Assembly: GCA_024225875.1 (NCBI GenBank)
Contig: JAAEMD010000494.1
Location: 1-9,164 of the forward strand
Source: a bacterium
GTDB lineage: Bacteria; Margulisbacteria; Marinamargulisbacteria; JAAEMD01
Direction: 5' to 3'
DNA length: 9,164 bases
Shown one piece after another: positions 1 to 7,868 of the stretch (within the stretch, counting starts at the first letter, position 1; every line of letters begins with the position of its first letter). The notes beneath the pieces were generated by a model, which had not been told where the DNA came from, made no database searches, and saw only the letters and a program-made list of their open reading frames with translations. A program made the position numbers and the translations under genes.

Positions 1-105
1 CAAATTGAATTGTCCGTTTAAATGACTGAGTACAGTGTACTGGCGTACATTAACGAAATCATTTGAAAACTTTAGTGTCGGACATTTTATTTTGGAGCAG
101 CTATA
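1..105. repeat. Palindromic MITE-like repeat, left copy (cut by window edge)
   Basis: This copy matches 9059-9164 in the same orientation, with seven substitutions (six of them transitions) and one single-base insertion in the other copy. About 11 bases of its left end lie outside the window. It is a long imperfect palindrome: TGTCCG (11-16) pairs with CGGACA (79-84), TTTAAATG (17-24) pairs with CATTTGAAA (60-68) with one bulge, and a central hairpin has a TGTAC / GTACA stem (36-40, 45-49) around a TGGC loop. The right end reads CAGCTATA (98-105). No reading frame is present. A non-autonomous transposable element is the best guess; the cognate transposase is not in the window. Confidence 0.75.
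63..91 (+). promoter_or_regulatory. Possible outward promoter inside the left repeat
   Basis: TTGAAA (63-68) is followed after 17 bases by TTTATT (86-91). That is an acceptable -35 and a four-of-six -10, placed about 60 bases before the hydrolase start. The same pair, TTGAAA-N17-TTTACT, is kept in the right-hand repeat copy. In A/T-rich DNA such matches arise by chance, so this is only a candidate for how the three-gene plus-strand block is transcribed. Confidence 0.22.
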
Positions 106-150
106 GTAACCCTTGTTTACTTATATTCATGATTAAGATAGATTATTTGT

Positions 151-984
151 ATGCATATAAATGAAAATGTTATTTCAATAATTTCAACTATACTCATCTT
201 TTACTTCTTCCTTATTCTGTTCATTTATTTCAGTCAATCAAAGTTAATATATTTTCCTAAACGTGACATTTTACAAACGCCTCAAACCCTGGGCCTGAGT
301 TATGAAAATATTGATATAAAAACAAGCGATAATACTATTATAAATGCATGGTTCATACCGGCTGACAAAAGTGATTTGACTATTTTATACTGCCATGGAA
401 ATGCAGGAAATATTTCTTATCATCTGGATAAGATCCCATTATTTAATCAACTTGACATAACCACACTTATTTTTGACTATAGAGGATATGGGAAAAGTCA
501 GGGGAAGACCACAGAAGAAGGCACGTATATTGATGCAGAAGCAGCCTGGGATTACCTGATAAATGAGAGAAATACTGACCCTGATAAATTAATCATATAC
601 GGTCATTCTTTAGGCTGCGCAATTGCTTCAAATCTCGCTGTAAAAAAACAGGCTAAAGCTCTGATACTGGAAGCACCATTCACCTCAATCAAAGATATAG
701 GTGCTGAAACTTATCCTTTTATACCGGCAAAAATGTTATGTAAATTTAATTATGACAATGAAAATAATTTAAGGTCATTTAATAATAACCTTCTAATACT
801 GCACAGCCCTGAAGATGAAATAATACCTTTCCATCATGGGAAAAAACTTTTTAAAAATGCCAGCACCCCTAAAACTTTTATCGAGCTTTCAGGAACCCAT
901 AACGAGGGTGCTATCACATCTTATCCAGCTTATAAGAATAAACTAAATGTTTTTTTAAACAATCTAAAACAGGTTACAGAATAA
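151..984 (+). CDS. Membrane-anchored alpha/beta hydrolase (BEM46/YfhR-like)
   Basis: This is a predicted serine hydrolase of the alpha/beta-hydrolase fold, 277 residues. A single hydrophobic segment at residues 8-27 should anchor it in the inner membrane, and the catalytic domain follows from about residue 50. The oxyanion-hole motif HGNAGN is at 82-87, the nucleophile elbow GHSLG at 151-155 (Ser153), the acid is probably Asp222 in SPEDEIIP, and the base is His250 in GTHNEG. The family resemblance (N-terminal anchor, DYRGYGKS motif at 109-115) is to BEM46/YfhR/ABHD13-type proteins, whose natural substrates are mostly unknown; an esterase or peptidase role cannot be chosen from sequence. The start at 151 keeps the anchor complete but has no strong Shine-Dalgarno. 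It is first in a plus-strand run of three genes, 46 bases after the left repeat. Confidence 0.9.
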   Translation: MHINENVISIISTILIFYFFLILFIYFSQSKLIYFPKRDILQTPQTLGLSYENIDIKTSDNTIINAWFIPADKSDLTILYCHGNAGNISYHLDKIPLFNQLDITTLIFDYRGYGKSQGKTTEEGTYIDAEAAWDYLINERNTDPDKLIIYGHSLGCAIASNLAVKKQAKALILEAPFTSIKDIGAETYPFIPAKMLCKFNYDNENNLRSFNNNLLILHSPEDEIIPFHHGKKLFKNASTPKTFIELSGTHNEGAITSYPAYKNKLNVFLNNLKQVTE

Positions 985-1028
985 GATATGCTGTTGCAAA
1001 AGATTTTCTTTCTTAATAAAATTTATCT

Positions 1029-2000
1029 ATGGATAAAATTTTTCTGAATAAAAAATGTCCTGAATGTAAAAATAACAGCAGCATAACTATAGAAAAAAAC
1101 AACATTTTCTGTACCGAACAAGCCTGTAGTTTTACAACATTCTATTGCTGTCCTGTATGTGACAAAATACTTGAAAGCAGTAATTTCAAACATGATGACA
1201 AAGGTGAGTTTTTTGTATGTTCAGGATGTAATAACAAAGTACACACAAAAAAAATTCAATATTTAATTGAATCAGGTTTAATAGTGGATAAGAAACAAAG
1301 GTGTTCTTTTTGTAATAACCCAACAATACACAGGAAAGAAATAAATATGAGTAACCGCTGCTTTTTCTTCCCAAAATGTTCCGGTCAGGCAGACCTTTTC
1401 GGCTCTTCTAAAGAGTCACTTATTTTTCTGGATTTTGAAACAACCGGACTTGATCACACAAAAGGCTCTATTATTGAAATGGGTGCAATAAAAATTGATG
1501 AAGATGGTTATGAGCATATATTTCAAACTTTCTGTTCAATAAATGGTGATCTGGACCCCAGAATAACAAGTATAACAGGTATTACAAATGAAATGTTAAA
1601 AGATGCACCGGATATTAAATCAAGTTTATCAAAGCTGATCGTATTTATCGGCAGTGGAAAAATTATAGCTCACAATGCTGATTTTGATATACCATGGCTT
1701 ATTGTCAACTCTATATTACATAAAATACCTGTTCAAAATAATTCTGTTATCTGCACTCTAAAATGGGCCAAACTATATAATGAGCCCAGGTGTTCCCTGG
1801 GTGCTTTAACAAGAAAATATGCAATCGGACACCAGAATGCACATAGAGCCCTGGCAGATGCTACAGCAACTAAAGAGTTGTTCTTCATTTTTGATAATAA
1901 AAAAACAGTACCCAGGCCGTCATCTAAACTCAACAACTACATGTCACTTTCCAAAAAGATAACAACGAAGTATCATGAAAAAAAAGCTGATGTTTTTTAA
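1029..2000 (+). CDS. Zinc-ribbon / DEDDh 3'-5' exonuclease fusion
   Basis: This 323-residue protein joins cysteine-rich modules to a DnaQ-type exonuclease. The first ~120 residues carry three probable zinc-binding cysteine sets: C10/C13/C28/C33, C41/C44/C64/C67 and C92/C95/C111/C117. The third resembles the C4 zinc finger at the C-terminus of type IA topoisomerases (RCFFFPKC before a Gly). The exonuclease domain spans about 130-288: motif I DFETTG gives Asp135 and Glu137, motif II HNADFD gives Asp218, and motif III AHRALADA gives His272 and Asp277. The DEDDh catalytic set is therefore complete. The domain is closest in type to DNA polymerase III epsilon/PolC proofreading domains. A role in repair or trimming of nucleic acid ends, with the ribbons binding DNA or RNA, is inference. 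The last ~35 residues are basic and probably unstructured. It lies 44 bases after the hydrolase gene and probably shares its transcript. Confidence 0.88.
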   Translation: MDKIFLNKKCPECKNNSSITIEKNNIFCTEQACSFTTFYCCPVCDKILESSNFKHDDKGEFFVCSGCNNKVHTKKIQYLIESGLIVDKKQRCSFCNNPTIHRKEINMSNRCFFFPKCSGQADLFGSSKESLIFLDFETTGLDHTKGSIIEMGAIKIDEDGYEHIFQTFCSINGDLDPRITSITGITNEMLKDAPDIKSSLSKLIVFIGSGKIIAHNADFDIPWLIVNSILHKIPVQNNSVICTLKWAKLYNEPRCSLGALTRKYAIGHQNAHRALADATATKELFFIFDNKKTVPRPSSKLNNYMSLSKKITTKYHEKKADVF

Positions 2001-2042
2001 GTTCAAAATAAAAATACAGCAAATTTTAGTAAAGTAACGGGT

Positions 2043-3206
2043 ATGATTTTTATGTCAAAAAAACATTTAATTACAGTATTATTAATATTTATTTTTCCTG
2101 CAGATATTTTCAGTTATGCAAAAAATATCTGGGAAATAAATATTGCCGATATATTCGATGCTGAAAAAGAGGGAGCGATATATTCAAAGTATGAACCTGT
2201 CATACTGGAAAATAAGATACTTCTTGGTACTGACAAAGGAATCATTAAAACGATAGATACTAATACAAAAGAAATAGAATATATTACAAGGTTACCTATA
2301 AATATCGAAAAAATAGATATATACGGCAATAAAGCTGTTTTCTACGGCAGGCATCGTATAAATAACATGTATTATTACTGTGCAGTAAATATGAAAAGAA
2401 AAAAACTTAGCGGCATTTTAAAACACCCCGGTGCTTTATGGAAATTCGATCACTGGGGGATTTATGAAAATAATAAACGATATTTCGTTTATGACCCTAA
2501 ATCAGGTCGAAATATATATTCTCAAAAAGGGCCTTCAGGCATGCAGTATCCAGTACATACATACGATAAAAGAGATGTGTTCTTCAGCAAAAATTATGAA
2601 CTAATGGAGATGTCCGTACCTAAGTATGGTGCTGGTTTTTTATTAAGCCAGCATGGAAAAGGTCAGATAACAAAAACAGAAGATGTGATATCATTTGATA
2701 CAATATCCAGGCTTCCAAAACACATCTTTCCGGATAACTTAAAAAATAATATCCTGTATTATCATAGAGCCAATGGAAATATTGGACGTATTAATATAAA
2801 GATAAAAAAAATATCCTGGGAACGAAAGCTTTTTCAACAGAACATGCAAATAATAGGGCCTGAAGAATACTGGACACGATTATATTACCTTGTCTCCTAT
2901 CCTGAAAACAAAAAACAGAAGTCCAAAACAGGAAAAATAATTTGTCTTAAGAAAAAAAATGGTGAACCGGAGTGGTTATCTGAAGATTTATACTTTCATA
3001 ATTTCAGCCCTGTTATATTTAAAAAACATATTGTGTCTGCAGACACAAAAAATAATTTATTACTATTAAACTTAAAAACAGGTAATACCGCCCAGAAAAT
3101 ACATATCGGCAATATCCCCTCTAAACCAATTGTCGATAAAAATTCCGTCTATATATATACATCAGATAAACTATTCAGATTTGATTATACAAGATTCAAA
3201 CCCTGA
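2043..3206 (+). CDS. Secreted PQQ-type beta-propeller protein
   Basis: This 387-residue protein of unknown function has an N-terminal signal peptide: lysines at 6-7, a hydrophobic stretch at about 9-20, and a possible cleavage site after SYA (residue 26). It should therefore be periplasmic or outer-surface. The rest shows recurring beta-rich units of the PQQ/quinoprotein propeller kind, for example GTDKGIIKTIDTNTKEI near 62-78, GNIGRINIKIKKISW near 245-259, TGKIICLKKKNGEPEW near 296-311 and NNLLLLNLKTGNT near 337-349. Such propellers usually act as protein-binding scaffolds; BamB is the best-known example, but I see nothing specific to BamB. A second ATG at 2052 (residue 4) would give the same signal peptide and may be the true start, since neither ATG has a good ribosome-binding site. 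It is the last gene of the plus-strand run, 42 bases after the exonuclease gene. Confidence 0.75.
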   Translation: MIFMSKKHLITVLLIFIFPADIFSYAKNIWEINIADIFDAEKEGAIYSKYEPVILENKILLGTDKGIIKTIDTNTKEIEYITRLPINIEKIDIYGNKAVFYGRHRINNMYYYCAVNMKRKKLSGILKHPGALWKFDHWGIYENNKRYFVYDPKSGRNIYSQKGPSGMQYPVHTYDKRDVFFSKNYELMEMSVPKYGAGFLLSQHGKGQITKTEDVISFDTISRLPKHIFPDNLKNNILYYHRANGNIGRINIKIKKISWERKLFQQNMQIIGPEEYWTRLYYLVSYPENKKQKSKTGKIICLKKKNGEPEWLSEDLYFHNFSPVIFKKHIVSADTKNNLLLLNLKTGNTAQKIHIGNIPSKPIVDKNSVYIYTSDKLFRFDYTRFKP

Positions 3207-3251
3207 GCAAATATTTACAGCTCTTTTTCTCAAGATATAAATCATTAAGGT

Positions 3252-3290
3252 TTATACCTGTATTGTACAATCCCGTATAACATATTTTTT
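3252..3290 (+). terminator. Weak hairpin with T-run in the convergent gap
   Basis: TTATAC (3252-3257) and GTATAA (3275-3280) enclose a perfect inner palindrome, ATTGTACAAT (3262-3271), and a run of six T follows at 3285-3290. The position, about 45 bases after the last plus-strand stop, suits a terminator. The stem is A/T-rich and interrupted, so a strong intrinsic terminator is doubtful. The rest of the gap (3207-3433) shows no gene and no clear terminator for the opposing minus-strand run. Confidence 0.3.
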
Positions 3291-3433
3291 CAACATAATG
3301 CAGCAAGGCATTTATCACCGGATCTTTATCAACACTATGGTGGGCCAGTCTGGAATCATTATCTTTCTTTTAAAAAACAGTGTTTATAATTATTTTTGCC
3401 CCTTTTAAGAGAGCCTTAGATAATAATATAAAA

Positions 3434-4666
3434 TCAGGGCTTGTATGAAATACCTACAGAAAAATTATTATAGGATCCCTTATTAAAAGGATCATCCTTT
3501 ACGCCTATAATTAAGCCCAGGTTCTCCATCAGGTTCATTCTACCCATAAACTCCAGTTCTAAACTGTTTATATCATAGGCCTCCAGGGAAAAGACCATTC
3601 GTGGATGAGCCTTATAATCAAACGCCAGCCCTGGTTTAGTATAAAAAACTCCAAAACGAGTTGCTAATGATTCGGTTAGATGCAGGCCCTGCTGAAAATT
3701 CAACATAGATAAAGATCCAAGACGATCACCTATACCGGTTCTAAAGAAATATTCACCAAAGTTAAAGTCTACATCTGTAAAATAATAGGCCATTTTATTT
3801 GTTTTATAATACTGTAAACCTATATCCGGTTTTATTTTTAAAGATGAAAGTGTCCTGATCCAGGTAGCTGGCGAATTTTTCTTAAATACTCTACTGGAAT
3901 CACCGTTTACATCATCATACGAAAGAAGGTTTTTCAAATCACCTGAAAAACCAGCTAAATTACCTAAAGTTACTTCTACATTCTGTAGAACTTCTGGATT
4001 CACTACTGTATTTTGAATATCCAGCAGCATCTTTTGTAATGATGCGGTAGTTTCCTCCAGATTATTAACAATTCTAACAAAACTTTTTGACTGAGCTTCA
4101 TCAGTAATTGATTTAACAACTCTACTTAGATCATTTGTCATTCTTTCCATACTTAACATCATGTTTTTCATAGCACCAGAAAAGCTGTCTTCTGTTAATA
4201 CATCCCTCAACGTAGCTAAAATAGCTTTTGTATGTTCAAGATTTTGAGTACCGACATCTACAAAATCTGCTAAACTGGAAGTTGCGTAACCATATAACGA
4301 ATCTCCTGATTTTAACATTTTCTTACTTTCAGGATCTGGTCTGATATCTATATATTTTTCACCAACCAGGCCATCAAAAACCACTCTTAAAGTTGATCCT
4401 TCAGGAATACTTACCCCGGACTTAATCCAGAAATAAGCTTTAACATTCTCAGGCCCTGGCTTAACACTGGCAACCTTCCCTACTTTATACCCTCTGTAAC
4501 GAACCTCTGCTCCATTTAATAATCCACTAATGCTTTGAAATTCACCTATCAGTTCATAACCAGATGCTCTGAGAAAAATACCACTTTTCCAAACAAGTAA
4601 AAGAGCTATTGCAATAAACATCAACAAAGAAATGAAACCTACTTTAAATGCGTTTTCCTGTTCCAT
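3434..4666 (-). CDS. mlaD: MlaD-like MCE lipid-transport protein with C-terminal barrel-like domain
   Basis: This is the periplasmic substrate-carrying subunit of an Mla-type phospholipid ABC transporter. Residues 9-26 form an N-terminal transmembrane helix. Residues 38-112 are the MCE domain, with the family features GLLNGAEVRYRGYKVGKV and FDGLVGEKYIDI. Residues ~133-250 are rich in helix-forming, coiled-coil-like sequence. Residues ~278-410 alternate polar and hydrophobic/aromatic residues in about eight to ten short strands, like an outer-membrane barrel. At 410 residues it is more than twice the length of E. coli MlaD (183). MlaD with a fused barrel is reported in Veillonella parvula as a trans-envelope bridge, and the same architecture is inferred here. 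The start is six bases after the mlaF stop, with AGGAGGT inside the last mlaF codons as a ribosome-binding site. The MCE call is firm; the barrel is a reading of pattern only. Confidence 0.92.
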   Translation of the reverse strand: MEQENAFKVGFISLLMFIAIALLLVWKSGIFLRASGYELIGEFQSISGLLNGAEVRYRGYKVGKVASVKPGPENVKAYFWIKSGVSIPEGSTLRVVFDGLVGEKYIDIRPDPESKKMLKSGDSLYGYATSSLADFVDVGTQNLEHTKAILATLRDVLTEDSFSGAMKNMMLSMERMTNDLSRVVKSITDEAQSKSFVRIVNNLEETTASLQKMLLDIQNTVVNPEVLQNVEVTLGNLAGFSGDLKNLLSYDDVNGDSSRVFKKNSPATWIRTLSSLKIKPDIGLQYYKTNKMAYYFTDVDFNFGEYFFRTGIGDRLGSLSMLNFQQGLHLTESLATRFGVFYTKPGLAFDYKAHPRMVFSLEAYDINSLELEFMGRMNLMENLGLIIGVKDDPFNKGSYNNFSVGISYKP

Positions 4667-4672
4667 AACCTG

Positions 4673-5398
4673 CTATAAACCTCCTCTTATAAAGTTTCTT
4701 ACCATATCATTTGATGAATCATATATTGTTTCTGGTGTCTCCGGCTCTAAAAGCATTCCTTCATACATAAGATATATTTTGTCTGCTGCTCTCATAATCG
4801 TTGATATCTGATGTGTTACAACAATTGAGGTGGTTTTTAACTTATCGTTAAGTTTAATGATAAGATCTTCAATATTAGTTGAAAGAACAGGGTCCTGACC
4901 TGTTGTAGGTTCATCATACAGTACTATTTCCGGCCTTGCTATAATTGCTCTTGCAAAGCCTATACGTTTCTTCTGTCCACCAGATAAATCAGAGGGCATA
5001 AATAGTTCCGCACCTGACATCCCTACCATATCGAGTGTTTCTGTGACTCTATTTTTCACCTGGGATAATGACAGATCAGTATTTTCCAGCAACGGGAAGG
5101 CCACATTCTCTTCAACAGTCATAGAGTCAAACAAAGCCGCTGACTGAAATACAATACCAAACTTCATTCTTATTTCCTGTATATCTTTAAAGCTCATTTT
5201 TGAAATATCATTACCTTCAATAAGAACCCTGCCATAATCAGGCATATGTAATCCTAAAATCAGTCTTAACAAAGTACTTTTCCCTATTCCTGACTGACCA
5301 ATAACAGCAATCCTTTCGCCCTTATTTACCCGCAGGTTCAGTCCTTTAACAATTTTTTTATCGGCAAAAGATTTATCTACTGATATTAATTCAATCAT
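4673..5398 (-). CDS. mlaF: Mla-type ABC transporter ATPase MlaF
   Basis: This is the cytoplasmic ATPase that powers the lipid transporter. All nucleotide-binding motifs are present in 241 residues: Walker A GQSGIGKST (34-42), Q-loop Gln85 in VFQSAALFDSMTV, signature LSGGQKKR (138-145), Walker B IVLYDEP (158-164, catalytic Glu163) and switch His196 in VVTHQ. The FQSAALFDSMTVEENVAFPL stretch is typical of MlaF-type rather than general ABC ATPases. The D-loop reads TGQDP instead of the common TGLDP. The protein stops soon after the fold ends, without the ~25-residue C-terminal extension that E. coli MlaF uses to contact its partner ATPase and MlaB; no mlaB is found nearby. It starts one base after the mlaE stop, with GGTGA nine bases upstream as a ribosome-binding site, so coupling to mlaE is likely. 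Confidence 0.95.
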   Translation of the reverse strand: MIELISVDKSFADKKIVKGLNLRVNKGERIAVIGQSGIGKSTLLRLILGLHMPDYGRVLIEGNDISKMSFKDIQEIRMKFGIVFQSAALFDSMTVEENVAFPLLENTDLSLSQVKNRVTETLDMVGMSGAELFMPSDLSGGQKKRIGFARAIIARPEIVLYDEPTTGQDPVLSTNIEDLIIKLNDKLKTTSIVVTHQISTIMRAADKIYLMYEGMLLEPETPETIYDSSNDMVRNFIRGGL

Positions 5399-5399
5399 T

Positions 5400-6161
5400 C
5401 TAAAAAATCACCACTGATAATAAATAATTTAAAACAAACACAGCAATCAGGGAAACAACAACAGCCCTTGTGGTCATATCTCCAACACCTTTAGCCCCTG
5501 CACTGGCATTCAGGCCCATAAAAGAACTGATTAAAACTATAGCTATCCCAAAAAAAAAACCTTTGATCAACCCACCATATATATCAACCGGATAAAGCAT
5601 CCTGTCTGCTGAAATAAAGTAACCATAAGGATTGACTCTACCAGAAGCAAAAGCAACGATAAACCCGCTAAAAAAACCTACAATATCTGCAATCCCAACA
5701 AGAAGAGGCATCATTATTGCACAGGCCAGCATCCTTGGAACAACCAGGTATTCAATAGGGTTTTGAGACATAGCTTCAAGCGCCTCCACCTGTTCCGTAA
5801 CTTTCATAGTTCCCAGCTCTGCAGAAATTGCCGCACCTACCCTGCCAGCAACAACAACAGCTGTTAACAATGGAGCCAGTTCACGCCACACACCTATTGC
5901 AACAACACCGCCTATCATTTCTCCTGCACCAAAACGTAAAAATTCCCTTACTATCTGCAATGTAAAAGCCATACTGACAAACATAGATGTAATAACTGTA
6001 ATTGGCAGTGAGTTTATACCTAACAGTGTCATTTGAGAAATAGTTCTGGCTATATAACGTTTACCTGTTGTAATACATTTTATTACCTGCAGACCTAAGT
6101 ATGATATATTTCCCCATTCAGAAATAAAGCCAGTTATTTTTTTTCCAAAATAATGAATCAT
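5400..6161 (-). CDS. mlaE: Mla-type ABC transporter permease MlaE
   Basis: This is the inner-membrane permease that forms a dimer beneath the MlaD ring and couples ATP use by MlaF to lipid movement. The length (253 residues) is normal for the family. An amphipathic N-terminal segment (about 5-40) precedes several hydrophobic segments (about 50-72, 84-106, 140-172, 195-216 and 232-252). The family hallmark RELAPLLTAVVVAGRVGAA, continuing into AELGTMKVTEQ, occupies residues 93-124, and YLVVPR (138-143) is also conserved. Its TLQIVREFLRFGAG run resembles permeases from cyanobacteria and other non-proteobacterial diderms, by memory of the family rather than any search. It starts 41 bases after nadE with only a weak ribosome-binding site and is followed almost directly by mlaF and mlaD. 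Confidence 0.95.
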   Translation of the reverse strand: MIHYFGKKITGFISEWGNISYLGLQVIKCITTGKRYIARTISQMTLLGINSLPITVITSMFVSMAFTLQIVREFLRFGAGEMIGGVVAIGVWRELAPLLTAVVVAGRVGAAISAELGTMKVTEQVEALEAMSQNPIEYLVVPRMLACAIMMPLLVGIADIVGFFSGFIVAFASGRVNPYGYFISADRMLYPVDIYGGLIKGFFFGIAIVLISSFMGLNASAGAKGVGDMTTRAVVVSLIAVFVLNYLLSVVIF

Positions 6162-6202
6162 CTTTTGCGGTTAATTATAGTATAACTTCTCAAGGTATGC
6201 AC

Positions 6203-7831
6203 TTAATAATATTTACTGGCAACAGGCATACGTCTACCCATACCAAAAGCCCTGGCTGTTACTTTTATAGCAGGGGGTGCCTGTCTGCGTTTATATTCAC
6301 TCTTTTTTATTGCAGATACAAACCAGTTAACAAGACTTGAATCAAACCCATGTTTTATAAGATCATCTTCAGAAAAGTTCTCTTCAATAAAGTAATAGAT
6401 AAGTTTGTCCAGGAGCTCATAGGGCGGTAAAGAATCCTGATCCTTCTGATTAAATGTCAATTCAGCAGAGGGCGCTTTTGATATTGTGTTTTCAGGAATC
6501 ACTTCTTTACAGCGATTAATATAAGCAGCCAGCTCATATACCATTGTCTTTGGAACATCTCCCAAAACACTCAGCCCACCATTCATATCACCATAAAGAG
6601 TACAGTAACCAACTGCCATTTCACTTTTATTACCAGTTGAAAGAAGCAGGGAACCTTCTTCATTCGAAACTGCCATCAAGATATTACCTCTAATTCTGGC
6701 TTGAATATTTTCCATAGTCACTGACGCACAGCTATCGCCAAACAACTCCCTGAAAAGCTTGATATTTTCAGAAAAAACACTGGATACTGGTAAACATTTA
6801 AACTTAACATTAAGGTTATCAGCTAATGCTGTTGAATCATCTATACTCCCTTTAGAAGAATATTTTGTAGGCATACCAATGCCTGTAACATTCTCATTAC
6901 CCATAGCATCTGATGCCAGACAGCATACTACTGCTGAATCTATACCCCCGGAAAGACCCAGAACAGCTTTCTTAAATCCACATTTCCTGGCATAATCTCT
7001 CACACCAAGAACCAGGGCTTCGTACACAAGTTTTATATCTCTGCCCGGGTTAAATAATATATTGTCATTAGAGTTCAAATTTACAGTAAATATCTTTTCC
7101 TTAAATAAAGGGCCCTCTGCTATCAGATGACCATGTTTGTTAAAGCATAAGCTGTTACCATCAAAAACAAGCTCATCATTACCACCGGTCTGATTGACTG
7201 AAATAAATGGCACCTGATGTTTTTTGACATGGCTGCTGAAAATATTATAGCGCGCCTTATTAATACCGATACGGAAAGGAGAGGCTGATAAATTAACTAT
7301 CACGGTCGCTCCTTTTTCAACTAAGATAGAAACCGGATCCCTTTCATATTTTACACGGTATGGCCAGATCTCATCATTCCAGGCATCTTCACAAATAGTA
7401 ATACCCAGGCGTTCTCCCTTAAAATCAAGCACCTTCAGCCTCTTTGAGGCATCAAAGTAACGATACTCATCAAAAACATCATATGCAGGCAATAGATTCT
7501 TATATTGAGTAAAAACTTTTGATCCCTGATAAAATAACACTGCGGCATTATACATCCCATGTCCAGTTTTCTTTTTATTGTGAACAGGCGCTCCTGCTAA
7601 CACAGCTGTACCAGGATACTTTAAAGATAACTTCTTCAATCTATCTTCTGCATATTTAATTTTTGAAAAAAAACTTTTACTAATTAACAGATCTCTTGGC
7701 GGATAACCAGTTATATAAAGCTCAGGTAAAATCAGCAAATCAGAATCTACGGGAAATATATTTTCAATTTTCTCAATATTGCCTTTTATATCGCCTACAA
7801 AAGGATTTAGTTGTGCAATAGTAATCTTCAT
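6203..7831 (-). CDS. nadE: Glutamine-dependent NAD(+) synthetase
   Basis: This enzyme makes NAD from deamido-NAD (nicotinic acid adenine dinucleotide), ATP and glutamine, the last step of NAD synthesis. It has the two-domain form, 542 residues. The N-terminal nitrilase-type glutaminase (about 1-255) has the triad Glu37 (LPELYITGYPPRD), Lys111 (KNLLPAYDVFDE) and Cys147 (ITICEDAWND). The C-terminal synthetase (about 262-542) has the PP-loop SGGIDSA (294-300), STGNKSE (398-404), GDMNGGL (414-420), KAPSAEL (452-458) and the conserved basic tail KRRQAPPAIK onward. Glutamine, rather than free ammonia alone, should be the nitrogen donor. It sits 37 bases after the receiver gene and 41 bases before mlaE. 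No functional link to lipid transport is known, so the association is probably transcriptional convenience. Confidence 0.97.
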   Translation of the reverse strand: MKITIAQLNPFVGDIKGNIEKIENIFPVDSDLLILPELYITGYPPRDLLISKSFFSKIKYAEDRLKKLSLKYPGTAVLAGAPVHNKKKTGHGMYNAAVLFYQGSKVFTQYKNLLPAYDVFDEYRYFDASKRLKVLDFKGERLGITICEDAWNDEIWPYRVKYERDPVSILVEKGATVIVNLSASPFRIGINKARYNIFSSHVKKHQVPFISVNQTGGNDELVFDGNSLCFNKHGHLIAEGPLFKEKIFTVNLNSNDNILFNPGRDIKLVYEALVLGVRDYARKCGFKKAVLGLSGGIDSAVVCCLASDAMGNENVTGIGMPTKYSSKGSIDDSTALADNLNVKFKCLPVSSVFSENIKLFRELFGDSCASVTMENIQARIRGNILMAVSNEEGSLLLSTGNKSEMAVGYCTLYGDMNGGLSVLGDVPKTMVYELAAYINRCKEVIPENTISKAPSAELTFNQKDQDSLPPYELLDKLIYYFIEENFSEDDLIKHGFDSSLVNWFVSAIKKSEYKRRQAPPAIKVTARAFGMGRRMPVASKYY

Positions 7832-7868
7832 CTTATTTCTTAATTGAAAAAGGCCCTGTAAAACAACT

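Noticed and set aside
1..105. Integron attC site flanking a gene cassette
   Set aside because: The palindrome is attC-sized, but I find no RYYYAAC/GTTRRRY core pair in the right places. The enclosed DNA is nine genes on both strands rather than a single cassette, and there is no integrase.
2043..3206. BamB outer-membrane assembly lipoprotein
   Set aside because: The propeller resemblance is general. There is no lipobox cysteine after the signal peptide and no bam neighbours.
3207..3433. Small gene or pseudogene between the convergent blocks
   Set aside because: No start with a credible ribosome-binding site and no recognisable peptide was found; stop codons are frequent in the frames I read.
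6759..6995. Open frame on the strand opposite nadE
   Set aside because: It lies wholly inside the conserved PP-loop part of nadE and shows no family features of its own. The same applies to antisense frames at 1186-1374, 1733-1936, 2114-2329 and 8452-8652.
7832..7868. NAD-related riboswitch ahead of nadE
   Set aside because: Only 37 bases separate the receiver gene from nadE, too few for a known NAD riboswitch, and no hairpin stands out.
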